A DNA stretch of 64,000 nucleotides, taken from an uncultured Nocardioides sp. GTDB taxonomy: Bacteria; Actinomycetota; Actinomycetes; Propionibacteriales; Nocardioidaceae. Both the position numbers and the translations under genes were made by a program. The stretch's first letter is position 1; each line of letters starts with the position of its first letter. A model generated the notes under the pieces. That model saw only the letters and a program-made list of their open reading frames with translations. It did no database searches and had not been told where the DNA came from. Below, in pieces: positions 38,668 to 46,964 of the stretch. The stretch is from contig NZ_CANLDB010000004.1 in the NCBI RefSeq assembly GCF_947489365.1, positions 1-64,000 on the forward strand, written 5' to 3'.

Positions 38668-40133
38668 TGGGGACCGCCTCGCTCGTCACCCCCGACCTGG
38701 GCCACGCCTACGCCGACGCCCTGCCGGAGCTGGTGAAGCCCTGGCAGGCCGCGGCGGCCCCGGACCCCTCGCTGGTGCTGCTCAACGAGCCCCTCGCCGC
38801 CGAGCTGGGGCTCGACGGCGACTGGCTGCGCAGCCCCGACGGGGTCGCGTTCCTCGTCGGCGCGCAGGTGCCCGAGGGCGCCACCCCGGTGGCCATGGCG
38901 TACGCCGGCCACCAGTTCGGCGGGTACTCCCCGCTGCTGGGTGACGGCCGCGCGCTGCTGCTGGGCGAGCTCCGCGACCCTGCCGGCGGCCTGCACGACC
39001 TGCACCTCAAGGGTTCCGGCCGGACGCCGTTCGCCCGCGGCGGCGACGGCCTGGCGGTCCTGGCGCCGATGCTGCGCGAGTACGTCGTCAGCGAGGCCAT
39101 GCACGCGCTGGGGATCCCGACGACCCGTGCGCTGGCAGTCGTGACCACCGGCCGGGACGTCGCCCGCGACGGCGGGTGGTTCCCCGGGGCGGTGCTCGCC
39201 CGGGTGGCGAGCAGCCACCTGCGGGTCGGCACCTTCCAGCTCACGCGGGCCATGGACGACGTCGGGCTGCTGACGCGGCTCGCGGACCTCGCGATCGCGC
39301 GGCACCACCCGGACGCCGCCGACGCCGCGTCGCCGTACCTCGCGCTGTTCGAGGCCGTCCGCGACGCCCAGGCACGGCTCGTCGCGCAGTGGATGGGCGT
39401 CGGGTTCGTCCACGGCGTGCTGAACACCGACAACGTGACGATCTCGGGCGAGACGATCGACTACGGCCCCTGCGCGTTCGTGGACGCCGCGGACCCGGCG
39501 ACGGTCTTCAGCTCGATCGACTCCGGCGGCCGCTACGCCTGGGGAAACCAGCCCGGCGTCACCGCCTGGAACCTGGCGCGGTTCGCGGAGGCCCTGCTGC
39601 CGCTGGTCGCCGACGACCAGCAGGAGGCGGTCGAGATCGCCACCGCGTCGCTCGAGGGCTATGCAACGACGTACGCCGCCGCGTGGACCGAGCAGGTCCG
39701 GCGCAAGCTGGGCCTCGGCGCGGACGCCTCCGACGAGGTCGTCGGCCCGCTGGCCGAGCAGCTCGCGGAGCTCATGCGCGGCACGCCGGTCGACCACACC
39801 GGCTTCTGGCGCGACCTGTCCGCCGCCGCCCGCGGCGACGCGGCCCCCGCCCGCGACCGGCTGCTGGACCTCGAAGGGTTCGACGCGTGGCTGGAGCGCT
39901 GGCGCGCCCTCGGCCCCGACGCCGACGCGATGGACCGCGTCAACCCGGTCCACGTGCCCCGCAACCACCTCGTCGAGTCGGCGCTGGAGTCGGCGACCGC
40001 CGGCGACCTGGCCCCGGTGCACGCGCTGCTCGCGGCCATCACGCAGCCGTACGACCCCGCGGGGGTCGACGAGGTCTACCGACAGCCCGCCCCCGACGGG
40101 TTCGGGGCGTACACGACGTACTGCGGGACCTGA
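38667..40133 (+). CDS. selO: Protein adenylyltransferase SelO (YdiU)
   Basis: Pseudokinase-fold enzyme that AMPylates Ser/Thr/Tyr of other proteins under redox stress, 488 residues. Inverted nucleotide-binding features: [51 protein letters not shown], and the metal/catalytic stretch [20 protein letters not shown]. The C-terminal YTTYCGT keeps a conserved cysteine thought to form an autoinhibitory disulfide. Coupled to an SDR upstream and closed by a perfect hairpin. Confidence 0.95.
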   Translation: MGTASLVTPDLGHAYADALPELVKPWQAAAAPDPSLVLLNEPLAAELGLDGDWLRSPDGVAFLVGAQVPEGATPVAMAYAGHQFGGYSPLLGDGRALLLGELRDPAGGLHDLHLKGSGRTPFARGGDGLAVLAPMLREYVVSEAMHALGIPTTRALAVVTTGRDVARDGGWFPGAVLARVASSHLRVGTFQLTRAMDDVGLLTRLADLAIARHHPDAADAASPYLALFEAVRDAQARLVAQWMGVGFVHGVLNTDNVTISGETIDYGPCAFVDAADPATVFSSIDSGGRYAWGNQPGVTAWNLARFAEALLPLVADDQQEAVEIATASLEGYATTYAAAWTEQVRRKLGLGADASDEVVGPLAEQLAELMRGTPVDHTGFWRDLSAAARGDAAPARDRLLDLEGFDAWLERWRALGPDADAMDRVNPVHVPRNHLVESALESATAGDLAPVHALLAAITQPYDPAGVDEVYRQPAPDGFGAYTTYCGT

Positions 40134-40136
40134 GGT

Positions 40137-40171
40137 GACCGATCGGTGTCGCTGAGCGACACCGATCGGTC
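40137..40171 (+). terminator. Hairpin terminator after selO
   Basis: Perfect 16-bp stem (40137-40152 with 40156-40171), loop TGA, 3 nt after the selO stop. There is no T-tract, as is common in high-GC actinobacteria. Confidence 0.8.
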
Positions 40172-40172
40172 A

Positions 40173-40199
40173 TCGGGACGCGGGGAGCTACTCCGCGGC
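40173..40199 (+). repeat. Duplicated 27-bp copy of the 3' end of the DUF1330 gene
   Basis: The 27 bp at 40173-40199 are identical to 40453-40479, exactly 280 bp away. The right copy contains the stop and last codons (PAAE) of the DUF1330 gene on the minus strand; the left copy is detached from any gene. Confidence 0.85.
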
Positions 40200-40207
40200 C
40201 GAGCGGT

Positions 40208-40459
40208 GGTCGAGATGTGAGGCGCGCCGGCGCCGAGCCTCGAGACCCGGTGAGGGTCGTGGCGACTGCCGGAGGTCGAGGTGCGAGGAGCCCTGGCGAC
40301 GAGCCACGAGACCCGCCCGGAGCCGGGGCGACCGCTGCCGGGATCTCGTGGCTCGGCCGTGGCCGGCCTCGCACCTCGATCTCCGGGGTCGACCGGTGAT
40401 CGAGGTGCGGGCCGAACGGTGGTCGAGGTGTGAGGCGCGCCGGCGCCGAGCCTCGGGAC
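40208..40459. repeat. Cluster of four dispersed-type palindromic repeats
   Basis: Four imperfect palindromes of about 40 bp begin with GGTCGAG-like and end with CGAGACC-like arms: 40208-40247, 40274-40313, 40342-40381 (opposite orientation) and 40421-40458. The first and last are near-identical for about 48 bp (three mismatches). A fifth related element lies at 16279-16312. The 334-bp gap between selO and DUF1330 is otherwise empty. Confidence 0.75.
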
Positions 40460-40467
40460 GCGGGGAG

Positions 40468-40758
40468 CTACTCCGCGGCGGGAACGATGCGCATGTCGCG
40501 GACGGCGCCGCCGTCCAGGGCGTCCAGGGCGGCGGCGTACTCGGGGGAGTCGTGGGCGGCGACGGCGGCCTCCACGGAGTCGAACTCGATGACGACGGTG
40601 CGGAGCTCCTGGCCGGCCTCGTAGACTTGCTCGGGGGTGCCGCGGACGACGAACCGGCCGCCGGCGGCCTTGAGGGCGGGCCCGGCGAGCTCGGCGTACG
40701 CCGCGACCTTGTCGGGGTCGGTCACGTCGCGGTACATGGCGATCCAGTAGGCGGTCAT
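40468..40758 (-). CDS. DUF1330 family protein
   Basis: Small dimeric ferredoxin-like-fold protein of 96 residues. MTAYWIAMYRDVTDPDKVAA opens it, FVVRGTPEQVYE and RTVVIEFDSVEAAVAAHDSPEYAAAL follow, as usual for DUF1330. It starts 4 nt after the BKACE stop, so the two are one transcript. No reaction is known for most members. The 3' end is duplicated 280 bp downstream. Confidence 0.88.
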   Translation of the reverse strand: MTAYWIAMYRDVTDPDKVAAYAELAGPALKAAGGRFVVRGTPEQVYEAGQELRTVVIEFDSVEAAVAAHDSPEYAAALDALDGGAVRDMRIVPAAE

Positions 40759-40762
40759 GGGC

Positions 40763-41668
40763 TCATCCTGCCGTCCGCGCTCCACCGATGCCGAGGAGCG
40801 TCCGCGCCTCGGTGAGCGAGGCGGGGTGGTCGCCGACCGACTCCACCAGCGCGACCGCCTCCGCGAGCAGCTCGGCGTTCGACGGGGTGCGGTCGCCGGC
40901 GTGGTCCTCCAGCCCGACCCGCAGGTGGCCGCCCCGCTCCAGCGCGTACGCCGCGAGGCCGGAGGCCACGACGTCGCCGCCGAGCACGGCCACCGACCAC
41001 GGGAGCCCGGAGGGCTCCAGCAGCTCCAGGTAGGCGTCGAGGCCCGTGCGGGTGGGAGGCAGGCCGAACGCGAGGTCGCCGCCGAAGTACAGCTTCACGA
41101 TCGCGCCGGGCGCGACCCGTCCCGCGCGGTGCCAGGCCAGCGTCGTGCGCAGGAAGCCCGGCTCGAAGATCGAGATGCTCGGGGACGCCCCGAGCGCGGC
41201 GGTCCGGGCGAACATGTGGGCGAGGTCGGCGTACGAGTTCTGGTAGGGACCCGGCGCCGCCGCGTCCGGCACCTCGCCGTCCTCGGTGAGGCCGACGTTG
41301 ACCGACCCCGGGTCGACCAGGGTCAGCCCGCCGAGGCCCCGGCGAGCGAGCTCCTCGACGTGCGCCCACCGGTCCTCGACGGCGATGCCCCGCGCGCCGG
41401 CGGCCATCGTCGGGTAGAGCAGCGCGTCGGGATGGCGCTCGACGACCGGCGTCCACGCCTCGACGTACGGCGCCACGTCGTGGACGCCGGTCTCGGTGAA
41501 CATCGTGTCGTCGGTGTGGTGGTGCACGATCGCGGCGCCGCCGTCGATCGCCTCCAGCGTGGCCGCGGTGACCTCGGCCGGCGTCCGCGGGACGTGGGGG
41601 TTCACCGAGCGGGGCGTCGCGCCGTTGAGGGCGACCTCGAGGATGACGGGGCGGCTCACCCGCGTCAC
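40763..41668 (-). CDS. BKACE family (DUF849) beta-keto acid cleavage enzyme
   Basis: TIM-barrel zinc enzyme of 301 residues. BKACE enzymes condense a beta-keto acid with acetyl-CoA to give acetoacetate plus a CoA ester; 3-keto-5-aminohexanoate cleavage in lysine fermentation is the founding case. Seen here: ILEVALNGATPRSVNPHVPRTP, the metal histidines in AIVHHHTDD, EPGFLRTTLAWHRAG and a late HLRVGLEDH. Substrate subgroup cannot be told by eye. Start GTG 41668; divergent from the next gene by 47 bp. Confidence 0.88.
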   Translation of the reverse strand: MTRVSRPVILEVALNGATPRSVNPHVPRTPAEVTAATLEAIDGGAAIVHHHTDDTMFTETGVHDVAPYVEAWTPVVERHPDALLYPTMAAGARGIAVEDRWAHVEELARRGLGGLTLVDPGSVNVGLTEDGEVPDAAAPGPYQNSYADLAHMFARTAALGASPSISIFEPGFLRTTLAWHRAGRVAPGAIVKLYFGGDLAFGLPPTRTGLDAYLELLEPSGLPWSVAVLGGDVVASGLAAYALERGGHLRVGLEDHAGDRTPSNAELLAEAVALVESVGDHPASLTEARTLLGIGGARTAG

Positions 41669-41703
41669 CGTAGTGCCGCGGTGGCGACGGCGGCAGCAGG
41701 CGG

Positions 41704-41715
41704 GACAATGGCCGC
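41704..41715 (+). promoter_or_regulatory. Possible -10 box, weak
   Basis: GACAAT (41704-41709) lies 6 nt before ATG 41716. The first base departs from TANNNT. Confidence 0.3.
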
Positions 41716-42135
41716 ATGCGGTTCACGGAGAGGGAGATGACCGTCGGGGTCAAGGCGGTCGCCCAGCAGCTGATGGTCGCGACCAAGCCCTTCGGGCGCG
41801 GCTCCGTCGAGGAGCGGTGGGAGCGACTCACCCCGATGGGGCGCTACGAGAAGCTCGCCGCCGCCGGCGAGCTCGTGCTGCCGCTGCTGGTGGGCCTGCC
41901 CGACCGCCCCACCGTCGGGGCGACCCCGGAGTTCACCACCGAGGAGTGGGAGGACGCTGCCGCCGAGGCGCAGCGCTCCGCCGCCGACGCCAGGTCCCCC
42001 GGCTCCTGGGACGCGCTCAGCGAGCGCAAGAGGCGCGGGGCGGTCGCGGTCGTCGTACGCCTGGGACGGACCGCGGTCGCGGCCATGCCCGTCCGCCAGG
42101 ACCCCGACGCGATCGTGGTGCCCGACCACCTCTGA
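41716..42135 (+). CDS. Hypothetical protein
   Basis: Soluble protein of 139 residues that I do not recognise by name. It is charged and helical, with the stretch VEERWERLTPMGRYEKLAAAGELVLPLLVGL in the middle and WDALSERKRRGAVAVVVRLGRTAVAAM near the end. Codon use and the spacing from neighbours support a real gene. It is followed by a lipoprotein gene after 65 nt. Confidence 0.7.
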   Translation: MRFTEREMTVGVKAVAQQLMVATKPFGRGSVEERWERLTPMGRYEKLAAAGELVLPLLVGLPDRPTVGATPEFTTEEWEDAAAEAQRSAADARSPGSWDALSERKRRGAVAVVVRLGRTAVAAMPVRQDPDAIVVPDHL

Positions 42136-42200
42136 GCCTCCGAGCCCGCCCAGGGGCCCGATGCGCGATGCTGGACCCGAGCAGCCGAGGAGAGGACGAG

Positions 42201-42722
42201 ATGCGACGCACCACCCACCCGGCCACACCGATCGCCCGGTCGGTCGCCCCCTCGATCGTGGGGGTCCTGCTGGCCTGCACCCTCCTGTCGGGCTGCGGCG
42301 CGATCGGCGGCAACGACACCGAGAGCTACTGCGAGGACCTCCAGTCCGCGCAGGAGCAGGGCAACGAGCTCGCCGGCGACGGTGAGACCACCCCGGACCC
42401 GGAGGCGCTCGAGGAGTCGGTCGAGGCGACCCGGGGGCTCGCGGACTCCGCGCCCGACGACGTCGCCGACGACTGGGCGGTGGTCGACGAGAACTTCGAC
42501 GAGCGCGAGGCCGTGCTCGACGAGGCGGGCCTGACGTACGCCGACCTCGCCCGGCTGGGCCCGGAGGGGCAGCTGCCCGAGGGGGTCAGCGAGGAGGACG
42601 TGCAGGAGGTCGGCCGGGAGCTCCAGGCGCTCAACACGGCCGAGTTCCAGGAGGCCAACGAGAACATTTCCGCCCACGCCCGCGAGGAGTGCGACCTGGA
42701 GCTGCCCGAGCTGCCGTCCTGA
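42201..42722 (+). CDS. Putative lipoprotein
   Basis: Secreted protein of 173 residues with a lipoprotein signal: helix about 14-30 and lipobox LLSGC with Cys32. The mature part is strongly acidic and helical (Glu/Asp-rich) without a recognised domain, and contains three Cys besides the lipid-bearing one or fewer (YCEDLQ, EECDLE). ATG 42201 has GGAGAGGACGAG before it. Stop faces the convergent hydrolase stop 7 bp away. Function unknown. Confidence 0.82.
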   Translation: MRRTTHPATPIARSVAPSIVGVLLACTLLSGCGAIGGNDTESYCEDLQSAQEQGNELAGDGETTPDPEALEESVEATRGLADSAPDDVADDWAVVDENFDEREAVLDEAGLTYADLARLGPEGQLPEGVSEEDVQEVGRELQALNTAEFQEANENISAHAREECDLELPELPS

Positions 42723-42729
42723 GCCCGGT

Positions 42730-43692
42730 TCAGGCCAGCGCGCGGGCCGCGTCCGCCACGACGGCCCGCACCGCGGCGCGGGCGTCCCGGGCGAGGCCGG
42801 GGAAGCCGAGGAACCCGTGGGGCATCCCCGGGTGGTCGACGACCAGCACCCGGGTGCCCGCGGCGGCCAGCGCGTCGGCGTACGACGCCGCGGCGTCGCG
42901 CAGCGGGTCGTGCCCGGCCAGGAGCACCAGGGTCGGCGGCAGCCCGGCCACGTCGGCGAGCGCGGGGGAGCAGCGGGGGTCGGCGGGGTCGCCGTCCGGC
43001 CCGAGGTAGGCGTCCCGGAACCACCGCAGCGCCGCGGCCGAGCCGATCGCGGCGTCGCCGTGCTCGGCGTACGAACGCGTCGCGGCCGGGCCCTCCGTGA
43101 GGTCGACCGGCGGGTAGAGCAACGCCTGGTGCGCCACCGGCACCCCCTCGTCGACGGCGCGGCGGCAGGTGACCGCCGCCAGGTTGGCCCCGGCGCTCTC
43201 GCCGACCAGGCACAACCGCGAGGCGTCAGCGCCCAGGTCGTGGGCGTTGTCGACGGCCCACCGCAGCGCCGTCCAGCAGTCGTCGACGGCCGCGGGGAAC
43301 GGGTGCTCCGGGGCGAGGCGGTAGTCCGGGGCGACGACGACGGCGTCCAGGTCCTGCGCGAGACGCCCGTGCAGCCAGTCCTGCTGGCGGGCGCTGCCGA
43401 GGACGAACCCGCCGCCGTGCAGCGCCAGCACGAGCGCCCGGCGCTTCGAGGAGCCGGCGGGGTCGTAGACGCGCAGCGGGACCGGGCCGTGCCGGTGCCG
43501 CGTGACGGAGACACCGGGAGGCACCCTGCCGACGACCAGGCCCGCCAGGACGGCCACGGGACCTCGCTCGGGGAGCGGTCGCGTCCTCAGCCGCGCGATG
43601 CGGTGCTCGTCGAGCCGTGCCGCCTGCAGCGCCGGGACGACGCGGAACGCGGCCGCGACTCCCCGCGCGCCCGCGGGCATCGGCTCGGCCAC
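42730..43692 (-). CDS. Alpha/beta hydrolase, hormone-sensitive-lipase type
   Basis: Esterase/lipase-like protein of 320 residues. HGGGFVLGS forms the oxyanion hole, GESAGANLA carries the nucleophile serine, Asp in LLAGHDPLRD and His in HPGMPHGFLG complete the triad. It resembles actinobacterial LipN/LipI types. GTG 43692 is leaderless-like. The DUF1501 gene ends 17 bp upstream on the same strand. Confidence 0.9.
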   Translation of the reverse strand: MAEPMPAGARGVAAAFRVVPALQAARLDEHRIARLRTRPLPERGPVAVLAGLVVGRVPPGVSVTRHRHGPVPLRVYDPAGSSKRRALVLALHGGGFVLGSARQQDWLHGRLAQDLDAVVVAPDYRLAPEHPFPAAVDDCWTALRWAVDNAHDLGADASRLCLVGESAGANLAAVTCRRAVDEGVPVAHQALLYPPVDLTEGPAATRSYAEHGDAAIGSAAALRWFRDAYLGPDGDPADPRCSPALADVAGLPPTLVLLAGHDPLRDAAASYADALAAAGTRVLVVDHPGMPHGFLGFPGLARDARAAVRAVVADAARALA

Positions 43693-43704
43693 GGCCCGAC
43701 CGTA
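43693..43704 (-). promoter_or_regulatory. Leaderless -10 box for the esterase gene
   Basis: TACGGT on the minus strand (43699-43704), 6 nt before GTG 43692. Confidence 0.5.
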
Positions 43705-43709
43705 CGCGC

Positions 43710-44981
43710 TCAGCGCATGAAGCCGACCGTCTCCGGCTGGAACCCCGGGAACACCGCGCTGCTGGTCGTGTCGAACCGTCGCCGCAGCACCTCGGACAGC
43801 ACGCTGCGGTAGTCGGTGGTGACGACGAGGTCGGCGTCGTCGGCGTTCTGCAGCCCGGGCCAGCGGCCGTAGTACTGCCCGCCCTTGACCCCGGCACCGG
43901 CGACGAACATGACGTTGCCGTAGCCGTGGTCGGTGCCCCAGGAGGAGTTCTCCTTCACGCGCCGCCCGAACTCGCTGAGGGTCACCAGCGTGACGTCCTC
44001 GGCCAGCGGGCCGAGGTCGGTGAAGAAGGCGGCGATGGCGTCACCGAGCTCGGTGACGTTGGCCTTCATGCGGCCCCACTGCATGTTGCCCATGTCGGTG
44101 TGCATGTCCCAGTCGCCCTGGTCGACGGTGACGGCCTCGACGCCGACGTTGCCGCGCAGGATCCGGGCGACCTCGCCGAGGGCGGTGCCGAGGTCGCTGC
44201 GGGGGTACGCCGCGCCGTTGCGCGGGCCCTCGGCCACCTCGAGGACGGGGGAGAAGGCGTCGATGGCGGCGAAGCTGGAACGGACGTTGCGGCCCAGCAG
44301 CGACATGTCCCGTCCCCACAGCTTCTGCAGGGAGCGGCGGCGACCGTCGTTGACGGCGTACTCGTCGTCCCCGGCGAGCTTGACGGCGCTCGCCCCGCGG
44401 GTCGACATCACCTGGTGGGGCCCGTAGAGGGAGGTCGGGGGCACCCCGCCGCCGACGTGCATGCCCTGGAGGGACGAGGTGTTGGAGTCGAGGCCGAGGA
44501 ACCGGTTCAGCCAGCCGGTGCGGGCCGACGACCCGGGGTCCGCGTCCTCGATCTCCTCCATCGCGAAGAAGTGGGAGCGGTTCGGCGCGGGCATGCCGGT
44601 GGCGTGGATCGCGGCGAGCTTGCCCGCCCTCCACAGCGGCTGCAGCGCCTTGAGGCCGGGGTGGAGCCCGAAGGTGTCGTCGCGCTCGAGCAGGGTGTCC
44701 TTGGGCACGGCGATCCGGGGGCGGGCCTTGTAGTAGTTCTCGTCGCCGTGGGGGACCACGATGTTCAGGCCGTCGGCGGCACCCCGCAGCGACAGCAGGA
44801 CGAGCGTGCCGCGCGCCGGGGCGCCGTACGCGGAGGCGGGGCTCGCGCTGGTGGTGACCACGGCCGAGCCGAAGGTGGCGGTGGCCCCGAGCAGGGCGGC
44901 GCCGCGGAACAGGCCGCGCCGCGACAGGCCGGCGTACTCCTCGCAGCAGGAGGACGTGGTGGGGGAGGCGGTGACGGTCAT
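43710..44981 (-). CDS. Tat-exported DUF1501 family protein
   Basis: Protein of 423 residues exported by the Tat path: SRRGLFRG at 20-27, hydrophobic run to about 50, AxA-type cleavage near SPASA. The mature part has family blocks LVLLSLRGAADGLNIVVPHGD, MEEIEDADPGSSARTGWLNRFL, DQGDWDMHTDMGNMQWGRM and TLSEFGRRVKENSSWGTDHGYGN, which resemble the alkaline-phosphatase/sulfatase superfamily metal sites. DUF1501 genes nearly always pair with DUF1800 genes, as here. Role unknown. Confidence 0.92.
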   Translation of the reverse strand: MTVTASPTTSSCCEEYAGLSRRGLFRGAALLGATATFGSAVVTTSASPASAYGAPARGTLVLLSLRGAADGLNIVVPHGDENYYKARPRIAVPKDTLLERDDTFGLHPGLKALQPLWRAGKLAAIHATGMPAPNRSHFFAMEEIEDADPGSSARTGWLNRFLGLDSNTSSLQGMHVGGGVPPTSLYGPHQVMSTRGASAVKLAGDDEYAVNDGRRRSLQKLWGRDMSLLGRNVRSSFAAIDAFSPVLEVAEGPRNGAAYPRSDLGTALGEVARILRGNVGVEAVTVDQGDWDMHTDMGNMQWGRMKANVTELGDAIAAFFTDLGPLAEDVTLVTLSEFGRRVKENSSWGTDHGYGNVMFVAGAGVKGGQYYGRWPGLQNADDADLVVTTDYRSVLSEVLRRRFDTTSSAVFPGFQPETVGFMR

Positions 44982-45025
44982 GGTCGATCCGTTCGGCACG
45001 GCCGGCGGGGGCCGGCGGGTGGGGC

Positions 45026-46594
45026 TCAGCGGGTGAGGTGGGCGGGGGAGTCGAGGACGGTGCACAGCACGCGGTGCATGTTCCACTTCACGAGCCCGTG
45101 ATCGCGGTGGATCCGCTCGCCGGGCGTCAGGCCGACCGAGAGGCAGCAGGCCTCGAGCAGGGCGGCGTCCGAGGGGCGGTGCAGCAGCTGGCGCGACAGG
45201 TAGTCGACGAGGAGGTCGAAGCGGATGGGGAACTTCGGGACCCACTTCTCCTTGGGCCGGTAGGTGACGTCCTTCTTGGGCCACCAGCCGCCGGACAGGG
45301 CGTAGTGGTTGTCGAACGAGGCGAGGATCCGGGACGGCGAGCTCCAGGCCTCGCCGGTCAGGGGCGGGCCGTCGGGCTGGGGCCACGAGACGGGGGTCTG
45401 ACCGAGGTTGGCGACCTGCCAGAGCATCGCGTTGACCGCCGAGTCGCTGGCGGTGGGACGGCCGACCTTCATCTGCAGCACCCGGTAGGTGGCGACGAGG
45501 TCCTCGCCGGGGTCGCGGACCTTCTTGCCGGCGGAGCGCTTGAACTCGCTGGTGGCGACGAGCGCCCGCAGCACGGGGGCGATGGCGGTGTCGTTGCGGC
45601 GGTAGACCTCGGCGAGGTGGGCGACCAGCGCCTCGGACGGGGAGTCGGAGACGAACTTCACCGCGAGCTTCCGCGCGATGCGGGTCGCGGTCGCGGGGTG
45701 GTTCGCGAGGTAGCTCAGGTAGCGCCGCACGACGCCGCGGCCGTCGGGGTCGCGGTTGTCGTCGCCGAACTCCATGACGTCGACGCGGCCCGTCCAGTGC
45801 TCCTCGGGGCGGTAGGAGGCGTTCCAGGTGCGCCACATGTCGACCCAGTAGCCGGTGAGGATGCGGGCCGAGCTCTTGACGTCGTCCTCGTCGTAGGTGC
45901 CGCGACCCACGGTGTGCAGCTCGAGGAGCTCACGGCCGAGGTTCTCGTTGGGCGCCGACTTCGAGGAGCGGGCGTTGTCGAGGAACATCCCCATGGCGGG
46001 GTGGACGATCACGGACTGGAGCAGGTCCTCGAAGCTGCCGAGGGCCTTGCTGCGGATGACGTCGCCGTAGCTCTTGCGGAAGGTGAAGACGCCGTCGCCG
46101 AAGACGGGGACGTTGAAGTGGTTCTCCCAGAACTCCGTCATCACCTCGGAGAGCTGGCGCTGGGAGTAGGTGCGGCGCATGAGGAGCCAGCGCTGGTAGG
46201 ACTGCATGACCTCCCAGCCGCCCTCCAGCGTGCCCTGGCTGCGCTCCCAGAGCTTCGCGGCGTCGTACGACAGCGAGGGCCACCAGCTGTCGAACCCGGC
46301 GGCCGTGCCGTCGCCGACCGCGGACGGGGTCAGCTGCCGCTCGAACCACGCCTGGGCGCCGCCGGCCTTGCGGACCTGGTTCGCGAGGGCGGGCGTGACG
46401 CCGTACGAGAAGCGGGAGACGAGGTGGCGCTCGGCCTCGGGCAGCAGCTTCACGCCGGTGTACGACGCTGGGGTGTAGCGGGCCTTCGCGGCCTGGGCCG
46501 GGGCGGCGACGGCGGTCGCGGCGACGACCGCCGTCCCGGCACCGACACCCGCCATGACGCTGCGTCGGCTGGGGGCCACGGTCGCGGTGCTCAT
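45026..46594 (-). CDS. Tat-exported DUF1800 family protein
   Basis: Protein of 522 residues with a twin-arginine signal near residues 9-12 (SRRSVMAG) and a PAQA-A-type cleavage site. Family hallmarks: HLVSRFSYGVTPALANQVRKAGG, MTEFWENHFNVP, NARSSKSAPNENLGRELLELHTVGRGTYDEDDV, and a C-terminal TPGERIHRDHG region. ATG 46594 is preferred over 46618 because a -10 box lies 7 nt upstream. It precedes the DUF1501 gene by 44 nt on the same strand. Function undescribed. Confidence 0.92.
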   Translation of the reverse strand: MSTATVAPSRRSVMAGVGAGTAVVAATAVAAPAQAAKARYTPASYTGVKLLPEAERHLVSRFSYGVTPALANQVRKAGGAQAWFERQLTPSAVGDGTAAGFDSWWPSLSYDAAKLWERSQGTLEGGWEVMQSYQRWLLMRRTYSQRQLSEVMTEFWENHFNVPVFGDGVFTFRKSYGDVIRSKALGSFEDLLQSVIVHPAMGMFLDNARSSKSAPNENLGRELLELHTVGRGTYDEDDVKSSARILTGYWVDMWRTWNASYRPEEHWTGRVDVMEFGDDNRDPDGRGVVRRYLSYLANHPATATRIARKLAVKFVSDSPSEALVAHLAEVYRRNDTAIAPVLRALVATSEFKRSAGKKVRDPGEDLVATYRVLQMKVGRPTASDSAVNAMLWQVANLGQTPVSWPQPDGPPLTGEAWSSPSRILASFDNHYALSGGWWPKKDVTYRPKEKWVPKFPIRFDLLVDYLSRQLLHRPSDAALLEACCLSVGLTPGERIHRDHGLVKWNMHRVLCTVLDSPAHLTR

Positions 46595-46607
46595 ATCCGA
46601 AAAGGTA
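46595..46607 (-). promoter_or_regulatory. Leaderless -10 box for the DUF1800 gene
   Basis: TACCTT on the minus strand (46602-46607), 7 nt before ATG 46594; heads DUF1800-DUF1501. Confidence 0.5.
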
Positions 46608-46690
46608 GAGCGCAGCAAGGTCGGGTGTAGTTGTTTTCCCTCAAGAAGTGCTCAAGGGGCAGCGTCCGGGTCCCGTGTCCCCTCCTGGCC

Positions 46691-46905
46691 GAGTCGGCAG
46701 ATCTGCGCACGCGGACGAGGTCGAGTCGGCAGATCTGCGCAGGTGGCTGGCGTCGAGTCGGCAGATCCGCGCACGCGGACGGCGTCGAGTCCGCCGTGGG
46801 TGCCGCCTCGAGGGCCCTGCGCTGCGCAGACGTGCCGACTCGAGGGTGCTGGGGTGCGCAGACGTGCCGACTCGAGGGTGCTGGGGTGCGCAGACGTGCC
46901 GACGC
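46691..46905. repeat. Head-to-head array of 32-bp repeats
   Basis: Within the 370-bp gap between DUF1800 and the pgsA-like gene, the 19-mer GAGTCGGCANNTCTGCGCA occurs at 46691, 46723 and 46755 on the plus strand, and its reverse complement at 46823, 46855 and 46887. Spacing is exactly 32 bp inside each half. Units at 46823-46854 and 46855-46886 are identical over all 32 bp. Between the halves, degenerate units (about 46787-46822) mark the inversion. No coding sense is kept across units. Confidence 0.9.
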
Positions 46906-46952
46906 GGCGGCGGCGTGTCGCACGTCGCGGACGGTGGCGCCGGGGTGCGCCG

Positions 46953-46964
46953 TAGGGTGCTGCC
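46953..46964 (+). promoter_or_regulatory. Leaderless -10 box for pgsA-like gene
   Basis: TAGGGT (46953-46958) lies 6 nt before GTG 46965 and 48 bp after the last repeat unit. Confidence 0.55.

Noticed and set aside
46691..46905. CRISPR array
   Set aside because: Spacers between the 19-mers are only 13 bp and partly alike, the orientation flips in the middle, and no cas gene is nearby.
46554..46955. Overlapping open frames through the 32-bp repeat array on both strands
   Set aside because: The repeat period is not a multiple of three, so each unit is read in a different frame; the translations are Arg/Ala/Ser-rich shadows with no domain. The lack of stops follows from the GC content.
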